A stretch of DNA of 64,000 bases from Cladophialophora immunda. Taxonomy: Eukaryota > Ascomycota > Eurotiomycetes > Chaetothyriales > Herpotrichiellaceae. The DNA lies in contig NW_015622547.1 in assembly GCF_000835495.1 (NCBI RefSeq), positions 620,001 to 684,000 on the forward strand, given 5' to 3'. Positions within the stretch are counted from its first letter, which is position 1; each line of letters opens with the position of its first letter. The translations under genes and the position numbers were made by a program. Of this stretch, positions 54,769-64,000 are shown piece by piece. The notes beneath the pieces were generated by a model, which was not told where the DNA came from, made no database searches, and saw only the letters and a program-made list of their open reading frames with translations.

Positions 54769-55911
54769 ATGAAGCAAATCTACTCCTTCTTGATTACCAT
54801 CACAACAGCACTTTTGATTGCATACTACTCCAGCACTCTGGCCTCCTCGAAGACGCTTCTTCAGCAAGCCAGACCAGTGTTCAGCGACATCCTACACCGT
54901 ATAAACCCAACAACCACCGCCAAATCTACAACAACACCCTTTCTAGGACTACCTCTAATCCCCTCTCGTCTCGCCTCAACCACGACAGCAAACATGACGA
55001 CTCCACGACAGATCAAATTCTCGTTCCTTGCTCGCGAACAGTCAGAAGGCGCGGGCGCGGTCGTACGGCGCTCGGTCGGCACACCTAAACTGCGCCATTT
55101 TACACCTTTCCTCATGCTCGATCATTTCAGGATTTCTCCTGGTGCAGGGTTCCCCGACCACCCTCACCGAGGACAAGAGACAATCACCTACCTCCTGCAA
55201 GGCGGGGTTAACCACGAAGATTTTGCCGGCAACGCAGGAAAAATCGGGCCTGGTGATCTCCAATTCATGACTGCCGGCCGGGGAATCGTACACGCTGAGA
55301 TGCCCGTGCAAACCGAAGATCTCAGCGTCGGCATGCAACTCTGGGTCGACTTGCCCGAGAACCTCAAATCCTGCGAACCCCGGTACCGCGATCTACGTGC
55401 AGAGGAGATCCCAATCGCCAAGACCGAAGACGGGAAGGTCGAGGTAAAGGTCATCTCCGGGAAAAGTGAAGGCGTTGAGTCACTCAAGGATCTGGCCTAC
55501 ACCCCCGTGTGGCTTCTTGATATCTCGATTCAACCCGGTGGAAAGATCACGCAGGAAATTCCACATGGATGGAACGCGTTTGCGTACACGCTTGAAGGCG
55601 CGGCGACGTTCTCCAACGGCTCCGATGCACATAAAGCGGAAACAGTCACTCCCTACCACAACGTCGTCTTCGAGCAGGCCGGTGACGTGGTGACTGCTTC
55701 AGTCGAAGAAGGCGCCCAAGAAGGAGCGCGATTCATCCTCGTCGCAGGTCAGCCGTTGGATCAGAACATTGTTCAGTACGGCCCGTTTGTGACCACCTCC
55801 AAAGAAGCCATCTACCAAGCCATGATGGATTTCCAGACCTCATCGAATGGTTTTGAGAGGGCAGCAAATTGGGAGAGTGAGATTGGCAAGAGTATGGGCC
55901 GAGTCCGATAA
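54769..55911 (+). CDS. Pirin
   Basis: Single exon, 380 aa from ATG 54769, or 305 aa from the in-frame ATG 54994 (MTTPRQIKF), which is the usual pirin length. The bicupin fold is clear: LRHFTPFLMLDHFRISPGAGF, then metal ligands His131, His133 (PDHPHRGQET), His175 and Glu177 (GRGIVHAEMP), numbered from the first ATG. The C-terminal cupin carries IPHGWNAFAYTLEG and FILVAGQPLDQNIVQYGPF. Pirins are Fe-binding nuclear or cytosolic proteins, with quercetinase activity in some members and a role as transcription cofactor in animals. The first 75 residues have a hydrophobic helix (ITTALLIAYYSSTLA), giving a possible membrane or organelle form. Confidence 0.93.
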   Translation: MKQIYSFLITITTALLIAYYSSTLASSKTLLQQARPVFSDILHRINPTTTAKSTTTPFLGLPLIPSRLASTTTANMTTPRQIKFSFLAREQSEGAGAVVRRSVGTPKLRHFTPFLMLDHFRISPGAGFPDHPHRGQETITYLLQGGVNHEDFAGNAGKIGPGDLQFMTAGRGIVHAEMPVQTEDLSVGMQLWVDLPENLKSCEPRYRDLRAEEIPIAKTEDGKVEVKVISGKSEGVESLKDLAYTPVWLLDISIQPGGKITQEIPHGWNAFAYTLEGAATFSNGSDAHKAETVTPYHNVVFEQAGDVVTASVEEGAQEGARFILVAGQPLDQNIVQYGPFVTTSKEAIYQAMMDFQTSSNGFERAANWESEIGKSMGRVR

Positions 55912-56662
55912 GGCGGAACCGCTGGGTGGAATGTTACAGAGAGCGCAAAAGTTCGCAAACTGATGCCAATGGGTTTGAAATTTCAGCCTTTGTTGCAAGT
56001 CTTGTATAGCATATGTAGCATAGCATTGGCGTCACAAATAGATGGATAATATATACCCAGCTAGACTTGAGGGCATGCAATGGATTTACATTCAGAGATA
56101 TACGACCCTACAATCCTCCCCCCACGGACATGACTCGCCTTGTTCTTTGACCGGAAAAAAGATGTTTTTAAAAGTCTCCACAAAGGGAGGGGGAGACTCT
56201 TGTGTGATACTTTTGGAGATGGCGTTTTTGCGCCTCGTCTATCGTCGTGGTGTGGTCGTGAATATCGCAGGGAGAGCACCCAAACGCTTCCTTCCACCCC
56301 CCGCCAGCATCCATTCCGGGATCGCGAGAGAACCGGTCCTCCCGCCATCCACCCTTTCATCCTGGTAGTGTTTATGCCTGCGTGAAAATGACATGATTCA
56401 AGTCCCAGTCCTGGTGCAGAGCACAGCGGTATCGCCCTTTCTTCCCCCCCTTCATATGGCGAATTCATCGGAAGGATTGTTCCGTGTGCCTTGCCTCGAG
56501 ATGTCATGTCTCGGGGCCAGTCCCTTTTGAGAGCTGTGTGGGATCGGTGTTCCCTAACCTACGTACGAAGGTCCAGGTAGGTAAATGGAAAGTCGTTGTG
56601 GTAGTGTTCCGCTTTCCGACTCCCATCTCATTGCAACTTGCTCCAAATGCATCTGCTTAATT
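55912..56662. other. Convergent 3' intergenic region
   Basis: Between the 3' ends of pirin (plus) and eIF3d (minus). No gene supported. Confidence 0.5.
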
Positions 56663-58554
56663 TTATTCCTCTGCCTCCTCGCCAGCGCCGTCCGTCTCGC
56701 CTACCGTGCCTGTCATCCCGTCGTCCTCATCCTCAAAAGTGTGCAGGGGCACCTCGTACAGCCTGATGACCGGCTTGTTCGGGTCCTTGACCAGGACGTA
56801 TTTGCGGTCCTTTGCGCGGGCGCCCTCTTCCTTGTCCGCGGCCCCCTCGTCCTCCTCGTCGGCGGCATCGGACATGCTCCGGACGAGGTCAACGATGGTG
56901 CGGACGATGCCCCACCCGTTCGAGAAGCCCAGGTTCATCTGGCTTGCGAACTCGCGCGGCTTGTAGCCCACGACGCCCAGGATGACGTGGTTGGCCGCGC
57001 TCTTCGGGTTGGCGCGCGACACGAAGCCCAGCTTCATCTGGTCCGCCCTGGCGAGGATGGCCTGCGTCGTCCACCGCGCCAGCTTGCAGCTGTTGTTCTT
57101 CATCTCCGTGGCCACCACGGCACCCCGCTGGGAGGTGAGTTTCGTGCGCCAGTCCAGCGCGCCGCCGCTGCCTTGAGCCTTGTGGTCGAACTCGTTGAGC
57201 GCCTTCAGCATGAGGAACTGGTCCTCTCCGGAGATGTTGTTCTTGATCGCGGCGTCGAGCTCCGTGCGCACGATCAGGTTCAGGGGCTCCTCGTCTCGCT
57301 CCAGTGAGAGATCAAAGCGGCGGTACTTGTATGCTTTCGAGGCGAGCGGGTCGGTTTCCTCCGAGGCACTGTAGAACGGGTTCGGGTGGGGGAATTCGAC
57401 CTTGCTGTTGGGGTTTTCGATCACCGTCTGGAAGGCGAAGTTGTGGTTGATCATTGTGGCTTCCATGGCCAGGTTGGAGGGAGTGTTGATGCTGTCCGGT
57501 TTGACTCCGGTTTGTTGTTGGGATGGCGTGGTCGAGGTGTCTGCTTCCAGGGGTGCATCGGCGGCATTTTCATTGACTGTGACAAGGTCGATTGAACTGT
57601 CGGGTCGCTTGTCCAGGAAGATCTTGTTGCCGTGTTTCAGGATCACAATGTCCCAGCTGTACACAGATCGAGTCGCGCACATGAGCATGGAGAGGATATC
57701 CGAGGTGGCGAAGATGGTGGCCTCGTCCTTCTCGGCCAGTTCTTGGATCACGGGGTCGGCCGACGTGGTCACGTTGTACGCGGCTCGTTCAAGGGACAGG
57801 AGTTTGCGCTCCGTGTTCTTCACCGGAGCCTTGTCGTAAGACCGGTCATAATAATAGAGGAATCCGTAGCTGTCGATATCTTCGCCGTCGGAAGTCTCGA
57901 GGTTGAGTTTCGCGAGTCGGTTAAAATCGATTTCCTCCTTCATGGTCCAATCGGGCCGGATGTTGACTGAAGCATCACGGTTTCGTTGCGGCTTGTCGTA
58001 GTCTCGCCACCCGAATCGACGACCTCTGCCGCCTCGGCCACCCCTATTGTCGAAGAACTGTCCTTGCTGTTGACCTCCAGTGCGACCTTGTCCGACTCTT
58101 TGGAAAGCTCCTCTTGCTCCACGTTGGGCAGCTCCTCGCTGGCCTCGGCCACGGAAGACTGTTACACCGCCCCGACCGAAGCCACGGCCCTTTGCGGTTG
58201 TTCTGGTGTTGTCGACAACAGAGAAGGTGGCTTCATCTTCGGCAGCTTGTACGGCGAAAAGGGAGGATGTGCCTGCGCCGTAAATTTGTTGATCTAGACG
58301 CCCACCGTCAGTTACGTCCTGCTGTTCTAGTCCAACAGAACCTCACCCCTGTAGTTTCGCCCATATTGTCTACCGCCTCGGTCTCGGCCTTCTTTGCCTT
58401 CTTGTGTCCAGTCGGCCATACGACCTAGTTTATCGCTCTTGGAGTATGGGGCGTAAGGGACGCCATCGAGAGTGGTGGCGGTGGTGATCGCCGGCCCCCA
58501 TTCGTCGTTGACGCTGATTGCACTGATTGTTTCCGCAAGACTGATTTCGGACAT
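56663..58554 (-). CDS. Translation initiation factor eIF3 subunit d
   Basis: Exons 58554-58347 and 58293-56663, 612 aa; a 53-nt intron (GTGAGG...AACTGAC...TCTAG) in phase 1. The N-terminus ([29 protein letters not shown]) is the conserved eIF3d start. An Arg/Gly-rich RNA-binding stretch (about 95-155: [28 protein letters not shown]) follows, then [18 protein letters not shown] and the cap-binding core. [20 protein letters not shown] and [18 protein letters not shown] are family blocks. It acts in the 43S pre-initiation complex and, in animals, binds certain mRNA 5' caps. An acidic tail ends the protein. S. cerevisiae lacks this subunit, in line with a filamentous host. Confidence 0.95.
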
Positions 58555-59193
58555 GTTGGATGCTGGACAGGTTGCAAAGGCTCGAGGCTAAATTTGTTCA
58601 TAGACAAATGTTCGAGCAGCGCACGAATAGTGGGGTGTAAATGCGAACGCCAAGGTATGGAAAAACTGGCTCGCGACTCACCCCGTTTCGGGAAGAGGGT
58701 GATGCCGCCCTGTGCTCAACCCCAAAAGCCCTGGCGCCTTGGCGTCCATGGCACAAATACCATATTACATAACCAGCGAGCTAGGTCTTCCCGCTCCCGG
58801 CTCCAACGTGGGGTTGCATTCCCAGGGGCCAGGCCGTGTTCGCACCGACCATCATTACGAGTACGAGTAAAGTGCCCCCTTTGTTTCGCCGCTATCGTCT
58901 TTTTAGCTTGGGGTGATACTTATCACAGTATAGCGCTTCCAGTTTTAATGTTGCCTAGAGGTCGCTCCTCACACGAGGCATGAGGGCTTCGAGTCAAATT
59001 GCCGCGGCGACGGACGAACAAATTGTCCGTTCAATGTGTCCTGGCTACAAATCCCATTCTTCACCGTCATCTTCACGTCTTGTGAATCAAGCACGCGGCT
59101 CTTTCATTTCAGTCAAGCGTTGATGTAAAATCTGCGTGGTCCGACTTCCACAGAACGACCTCGTCTGTCTCGGCCGACTTTACATTTCACCAC
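58555..59193. other. Divergent promoter region
   Basis: About 640 bases between eIF3d (minus) and the ketopantoate-reductase-like gene (plus). Nothing coding recognised. Confidence 0.5.
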
Positions 59194-60108
59194 ATGGCCA
59201 CGGAAAAGAAAAAGATTGCCATCATTGGCGCTGGACCAGTTGGCTGCGCCTTCGCGGTGCATCTTGTGAAGGCCGGACACGAAGTCACAATCGTAGGTCG
59301 TGGCCAGCGACTTGCAAGTCTCCAGGCAAATGGCGGTGTTCTCACAAAGAAATCGGAGAAAGCGCCTGAGATCTCGAAGACTCCTGTGGTCGCCGTCGGA
59401 TCCCTCGACACCTCACAACCCTGGGACCTCGTCCTCCTGACCGTTACCGAGCACCAATTTGACGAGCAGTTGTTCGCTACGCTCAAGGCATGTCCAAAGT
59501 CAACCGAGATTCTATTCATGTTCAACACTTTTGCATCACTGGACAGATACTTCGACGTTTTGGGAAAAGAACGCTGCATCGTGGGATTTCCGGCGATCAT
59601 GGCCTCTTTCCATGACGGAGCATTGGTGCACCAATTTTTGAGCTTCGGCCAAATTACCATTGTCTCGTCACCCGAATGGCGCTCCATCTTCTCCTCGGCA
59701 GGGATTAAGTGTGTCCACGAGCCTGATATGCAGAGCTGGCTACGCACACATGCCGCCATCGTCGTTGGTGTCATGAGCGCGGCCGTTGCGGCTGCCAAGA
59801 GGAAATCGGGAGTGACATGGGCAGAAGCAAATCTGAGTGCCGGGGCGGCTAAGGAAGGGCTTGCGCTGGTCCAGAAGTTGGGAAATAGTGTCACACCCAA
59901 ATTGATATACTATTTTGGTGTTGCGGCGCCGAGTTTCGTGCTCGCCGGGCTGCTTTGGGTTTTGACGAGAGTGCCGAGTATGCGCAATAACCCCCAAGTG
60001 CCGAACTGGGAACGGGAGATGCTTGGTTTGGCCGAAAGCATCATTGCAACAGCGCCTTCCAAGGACGACGTACGACTGATTAGCCAGCTGCGGGCGAAGT
60101 ATATATAA
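59194..60108 (+). CDS. Ketopantoate reductase-like (ApbA/PanE) protein
   Basis: Single exon, 304 aa. The Rossmann motif KIAIIGAGPVGCAFAVHL (7-24) is followed by GHEVTIVGRGQRL and DLVLLTVTEHQFDEQL, matching the N-terminal domain of 2-dehydropantoate 2-reductase. The C-terminal half diverges: it lacks a clear catalytic Lys/Asn block and holds two hydrophobic segments (about 188-202, HAAIVVGVMSAAVAA, and 247-265, VAAPSFVLAGLLWVL). Therefore a role in pantothenate synthesis is not secure; it may be another NADP-dependent reductase with membrane association. Confidence 0.85.
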   Translation: MATEKKKIAIIGAGPVGCAFAVHLVKAGHEVTIVGRGQRLASLQANGGVLTKKSEKAPEISKTPVVAVGSLDTSQPWDLVLLTVTEHQFDEQLFATLKACPKSTEILFMFNTFASLDRYFDVLGKERCIVGFPAIMASFHDGALVHQFLSFGQITIVSSPEWRSIFSSAGIKCVHEPDMQSWLRTHAAIVVGVMSAAVAAAKRKSGVTWAEANLSAGAAKEGLALVQKLGNSVTPKLIYYFGVAAPSFVLAGLLWVLTRVPSMRNNPQVPNWEREMLGLAESIIATAPSKDDVRLISQLRAKYI

Positions 60109-61586
60109 GTGAAAGGTTACTGGAGATGTCATTTGAGATAGCATGTATTGAGGTAATTCTACTGCATCATCTTCTATAGGCAGTCTAAACCGGAAGCGGA
60201 TTTCTGGGCAACGACTTTACAAGCAAAGTTAACTTACCTTTACGACACTCAAAAAACGGGGAGCTTAACAACGAGATTCATGATTGGGTAGTTCTTTAGA
60301 ACATTAAAGCCCCTCGAGGACGACGGTGAGTGAAGGGCCAGAAGAGGATGAGTGACGAGGTGAGCGGTTATAAAAGCAGCGGGGCTCGGGTGAGACTCTA
60401 AGGGAGCTGAAACTTGATGCTGGCGGACAAGTGTTGGTCGCGAGGACCAATGATCCATTCTCATTTTGGACGCTAGTGCACGACACTAAAGGCGGCACGA
60501 TATCGACAGCCTCGCGCAATATACGAGGTCTTGGATTTTCAACTGGTCTTCTCCCTGACGCCATCTACATATTTTGTTGCAGATCTCCCTTCCTCATTCG
60601 GTCACCCTGCAATCGTTCCTGAGGCTGAGACCAGGTACATCTTGACTGCGCCTTGACGGAACGGTCCGCATATTGCAAACGTGGCTGAGAAAAACACCAC
60701 ATCTTCGGAACAAAGTGCGCTGTTGCTGATCAGGCCGCCCATTCTTTGCAGAACGCTGCCCCCATTGGGGCACAGAAGTCGGTTAATACTATGCCAAAGC
60801 TCATCCCATTACAGAAAGACTTCTGGGTGCTATGATATGCTGAGGGATGCGCAAATGTAACCATGTTATCCGCCAAGGGATTTTCTCACTCTTTGGACCC
60901 CCTATCAATCTTACCGGGTGCCTATGTGGGCCTACACCACTCCTACAACAGTTAACCCAGCCTGCTATATCGACTAGTGAGGCTACCATCAGTAGGCGAT
61001 CGGGGTCTACAAAGATATGTTATTCGACTCACATACACCCAGACTGTTTCCTGCTCCGGGAATGGCCGCACATGGTCCACCAGAGGTATGGAGATGCCCA
61101 ACCGAAGATGGGAATCTATTGCTAGATCTGGTCTCGAGTATGGCACTGACTACAGATCCGCCATCAACGTCACTCTAAATACCGCCGGGCTCTCTCCTCG
61201 CTCTTTGCCCCCACTGGGGTCGGTATATTTGTCTTGTACCTGGCGCATTTCCAATGGAGCCTCGAGCACTTTCTGACAAGGCGAATCGATGCTAACAATC
61301 AACTAAATTGCCCGTTCCTCCAGGATTTCTTAGTCATTGGGTGGTCGACAGCTCCGCACTTACGCCCAGGCCAATGTTGTTCGACAGCGCAAAATCTTTG
61401 ATGTATACTAGGCGGTCGCATTATACATCCGGTGACGAGGCAAAGGTAAGCAAGATGACACCGAAGATACTAATACTCGAGGGTCGAGCTTGAGGTGAGT
61501 AACTGTAGTCCTCGCCCTCTGCGCAGGTTTCCGGTTCCTGTGTTCTGATAGGACCCTCCATCTCTTCTCTACTCGCACTCTACAGA
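60109..61586. other. Long intergenic region, no supported gene
   Basis: About 1.5 kb between two plus-strand genes. Short overlapping frames only. The segment 61540-61586 is C/T-rich leader directly before the next ATG. Confidence 0.5.
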
Positions 61587-63086
61587 ATGAACTCAAACCA
61601 TGCCTTCATCGCGCTCAATTCCTCCCATGAGACCCTTCCACCGTACCGCGGAAGTGCAGCCTTGTCACCCGCCCTCGACGAGATGGCGAAGTCTGAAAGT
61701 ATCGGTCGATCCGCAAATACCTCAGCACCTTACAAGTCAAAACCCTTCCTCCCGCCAACCACTTATAAACGGCAAGGTTTCTTCCGACGTCACATAAGCC
61801 TTTGGAGAGCCCTGCCTGTTGCTCTCGCCGCTATCTTTTGGTCGGCGCAGATGGTGTACTTCATCTTCTACTTTATCACACGACCTGCGCAAGAAGACGG
61901 GTCGTGGCCTCGGATCGGGCCCTCATATGCCCTGTTTCCCTTTATCTCATGCGTCGGTGCCGTGCGAGAGTTCTCCTTTGAGTCCGTGTCCATCACCGTG
62001 GCCATCTTGCTGTGGACGGGGTTTGGGATCGACTACATTGTGGGGAGACAAGCTCCTGTGGCAATATGGTGGCGGCGAGGGAAGCTGTTCTGCTCTAGCA
62101 TCTCCTCGGTCTTTCTGATTGCGCTGTCATTCGCCAGCGATGATGTCCATCATAAACTGCATCTCATCTTCACCAGCTTCCAGATCTGCTTCATGGCTCT
62201 GGCCAAGACATGTGATTGGAATCTCGTCCGAGCGATGAGAGAGAGGACACCCAATAACAGGTTCATTGAAAGGGTGAGGATTTGGAAGAGAATCGCCGTG
62301 GTGGTTGCCATGCGTGAGTTCAAACGGAGTCCTTATTGGGTGCAAGAGACTGATAGACGACAACAGCTTCTGGGATCATGGCGATCATCGGCATCTATAG
62401 CTGCACAGCCAAAGTGGAACAAGGGAAACTCATCTTCACTCCAGTCTGCTGGACACTGGTCAGCTTTGCGGCTCCGGCGGAGTGGACATTGTCGTGGTGC
62501 TGGGTACGTGACCCCTCTGTTTCCTGACCCGAACCCAGCGTCAACCAATTCGTCATGCATGGACATACTTTGCAGAAATCTAGCGCTAATAGTTTTCTCC
62601 CAGGTCATCTTCCTCGCGACAGTCGCGTACGACAACTACCATCTGGACTATACCGTCCGGCTCCTGCTGAACACGCCGCCTCCCCCACCGAAACGGAAAT
62701 CCCACGGGCTCGCATTCTGGCGACGATGGAGCGAAAAGGATCCCGCTTTCGGCGTGGACATGGACGACTGGGGTGAGAGGCAAGGCTTGACCAACGCGGC
62801 TGCACCGACTTCGAATGAGAGGGGCGGTGTCAGCCCGCCACAGATCCAGATCCAACGGTTTAGTGAGGGGCAGCAGCACCAACAACAGCAGCAGCGGAAG
62901 CGTGGGAGATCGGGCTCCATGACAGGCAGCTTCAGGGAAGAACTTGACGAGGAGGACATTGCCGGAATATCGCATGACGGCAGTGTAACTCCCGGGTGGG
63001 CACCGGCGACGATGCCGCGGTCTGTGTTCGAAGGGAGCGGGTATCAGCAGGTCAGGAGTTCACCACCTCACACTGGAGAAGCCTGA
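61587..63086 (+). CDS. Multispanning membrane protein, Frag1/DRAM/Sfk1-like
   Basis: Exons 61587-62313, 62367-62503 and 62604-63086, 448 aa. Introns of 53 nt (GTGAGT...CAACAG) and 100 nt (GTACGT...GCTAAT...CCCAG). About six hydrophobic helices lie between residues 70 and 310: LPVALAAIFWSAQMVYFIF, YALFPFISCVGAVREFS, ISVAILLW-like, SSVFLIALSFAS, AMPSGIMAIIGIYSC and VCWTLVSFAAPAEWTL. YALFPFISxVGA and the following FSFES resemble the first loop of FRAG1/DRAM/Sfk1 proteins (lipid-asymmetry and PI4P-related). The C-terminal 130 residues are cytosolic, Gln/Pro/Ser-rich (QQHQQQQQRKRGRSGS). The assignment rests on pattern only. The frame stays open through both introns, an accident worth knowing. Confidence 0.75.
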   Translation: MNSNHAFIALNSSHETLPPYRGSAALSPALDEMAKSESIGRSANTSAPYKSKPFLPPTTYKRQGFFRRHISLWRALPVALAAIFWSAQMVYFIFYFITRPAQEDGSWPRIGPSYALFPFISCVGAVREFSFESVSITVAILLWTGFGIDYIVGRQAPVAIWWRRGKLFCSSISSVFLIALSFASDDVHHKLHLIFTSFQICFMALAKTCDWNLVRAMRERTPNNRFIERVRIWKRIAVVVAMREFKRSPYWVQETDRRQQLLGSWRSSASIAAQPKWNKGNSSSLQSAGHWSALRLRRSGHCRGAGYVTPLFPDPNPASTNSSCMDILCRNLALIVFSQVIFLATVAYDNYHLDYTVRLLLNTPPPPPKRKSHGLAFWRRWSEKDPAFGVDMDDWGERQGLTNAAAPTSNERGGVSPPQIQIQRFSEGQQHQQQQQRKRGRSGSMTGSFREELDEEDIAGISHDGSVTPGWAPATMPRSVFEGSGYQQVRSSPPHTGEA

Positions 63087-63799
63087 ACCGTGGCATAGTG
63101 GGTGGGAGGTGCGCGCTATGCGGCTCCAGCACGCGTAAAGAACAAGCTCTCCAGGGCCATGCTTGTTGTTCCCCCCGTGAAATGTATTATGTGTATATGT
63201 ACTCGAGTCAGCTGCGCCCGAACCCCTTTAGTATACCTACCTAATAGCTTACATCCAGGGATTTCAGAACGAATTCGACACTATTTTCTCCCGCTGGCTA
63301 GTCCATATTACGCTCGTATTCTCATGCGTCATGACAGCGCATCAGCTTGCCTGGCGTTAAATCCTCAGCCGCTCGACGCAGCCTAACTCCAAGGAGCAGC
63401 CCAACCTGTTCCGCGATAGGCTGTGGAATTTGGACTTTGTATACCATCGTCGCCGAACCAACCGTCTACAGGGGAACAACGTCAGAACTCGCGGCCGTAA
63501 ACCAGTCGACGTGCCTTGCTGACTACCTAGGTATGTTTGTACGGGCTGATAGGTATGCACGTCGTCCAAGGCCGCCCACGAGCTGAGATGCATGCTGGTC
63601 AGTGGTCGTGCATAACTTCACCACGTTCGGGCACTGTCATGACTATGTCTTATATAGACCTTGATTCCTTCCTTAACTGTGCCTTGTCCAGCTCTTGTCA
63701 AAATAGCCCGAACCTACTGCGATCAACTCATCGCCGTCTTCAAACACATACCGAGTACATACATCCGACGGTCAACTCTGCCTCCCGCCACGTTCAAGC
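63087..63799. other. Intergenic with promoter of secreted-protein gene
   Basis: About 700 bases, no gene supported; contains a TATATA element at 63651. Confidence 0.5.
63651..63656 (+). promoter_or_regulatory. TATA box of the terminal secreted-protein gene
   Basis: TATATA about 145 nt before ATG 63800, followed by a pyrimidine-rich leader. Confidence 0.4.
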
Positions 63800-64000
63800 A
63801 TGCGTCTCATTGCCCTCCTCACTGTTGTCTTTACGACGGCGAGCCTCGCGCAAGCGTCCTGCAAGACCCGCAACGACTGTCCAGGCGACCAAGTCTGTTC
63901 CCGTACGTGCCCTCTCTTGCTCCTCTCTCATCACCCGTCACCCCGTTTCCTTGCTCTCAGCCGCACCAGGATCAGCATCCTTGATTCTTCGCGATATACT
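63800..64000 (+). CDS. Small secreted cysteine-rich protein, 5' part (cut by window end)
   Basis: Partial: exon 1 63800-63902, a 58-nt intron (GTACGT...CTCTCAG) and exon 2 from 63961 to beyond the window. The N-terminus is a clear signal peptide (MRLIALLTVVFTTASLAQA), then CKTRNDCPGDQVCS, with Cys spacing like a small disulphide-rich domain, and PAPGSASLILRD after the splice. Short Cys-rich secreted proteins in fungi include effectors, antifungal peptides and hydrophobic surface proteins; the missing 3' part prevents a choice. Confidence 0.65.
   Translation, partial: MRLIALLTVVFTTASLAQASCKTRNDCPGDQVCSRTCPLLLLSHHPSPRFLALSRTRISILDSSRYT

Overview
The window looks like nuclear chromosomal DNA of a filamentous ascomycete (Pezizomycotina). 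The evidence is protein genes broken by short introns (about 46-100 nt, GTATGT/GTGAGT donors and CTAAC/CTGAC branch sites), a HET-domain gene, a PF11951-type regulator without a zinc cluster, a PalB/RIM13 calpain, an LSD1 with a fused HMG box, and eIF3d (absent from budding yeast). I cannot name the genus. No CRISPR array, plasmid origin, intact transposon or convincing tRNA/rRNA gene was seen.

Layout, left to right. 0-14.9 kb is gene-poor: a 14-TMS drug transporter (2.3-4.2 kb), two tandem RRM genes on the minus strand (5.0-6.7 kb), a small zinc-ribbon protein (9.7-10.0 kb) and 6-phosphogluconolactonase (12.5-13.3 kb), separated by long gaps. 14.9-24.2 kb holds an epoxide hydrolase, a HET-domain protein, an FHA-plus-kinase protein, a hypothetical gene and a pyridoxamine-phosphate-oxidase-like membrane protein. 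24.8-42.1 kb is mostly housekeeping: LSD1-type demethylase, OXNAD1-like reductase, Dcr2-like phosphatase, GCD14/TRM61-like tRNA methyltransferase, peroxisomal carrier, PalB and COQ6. 42.5-52.8 kb is rich in redox genes around one regulator: two flavin-reductase-fold proteins, an SDR, a free-standing [2Fe-2S] ferredoxin domain, plus a large disordered protein. 53.6-64 kb holds a RapZ C-terminal-domain protein, a pirin, eIF3d, a ketopantoate-reductase-like protein, a multispanning membrane protein and the start of a small secreted cysteine-rich protein cut by the window end.

Most genes are independent. Plausible links are: COQ6 and the OXNAD1-like protein (both apparently mitochondrial redox proteins); the HET and FHA-kinase neighbours; and the regulator-SDR-ferredoxin group. 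These links are inference from position. All splice models were read by eye, using intron signals, phase and protein continuity; the exon coordinates are in the entries.
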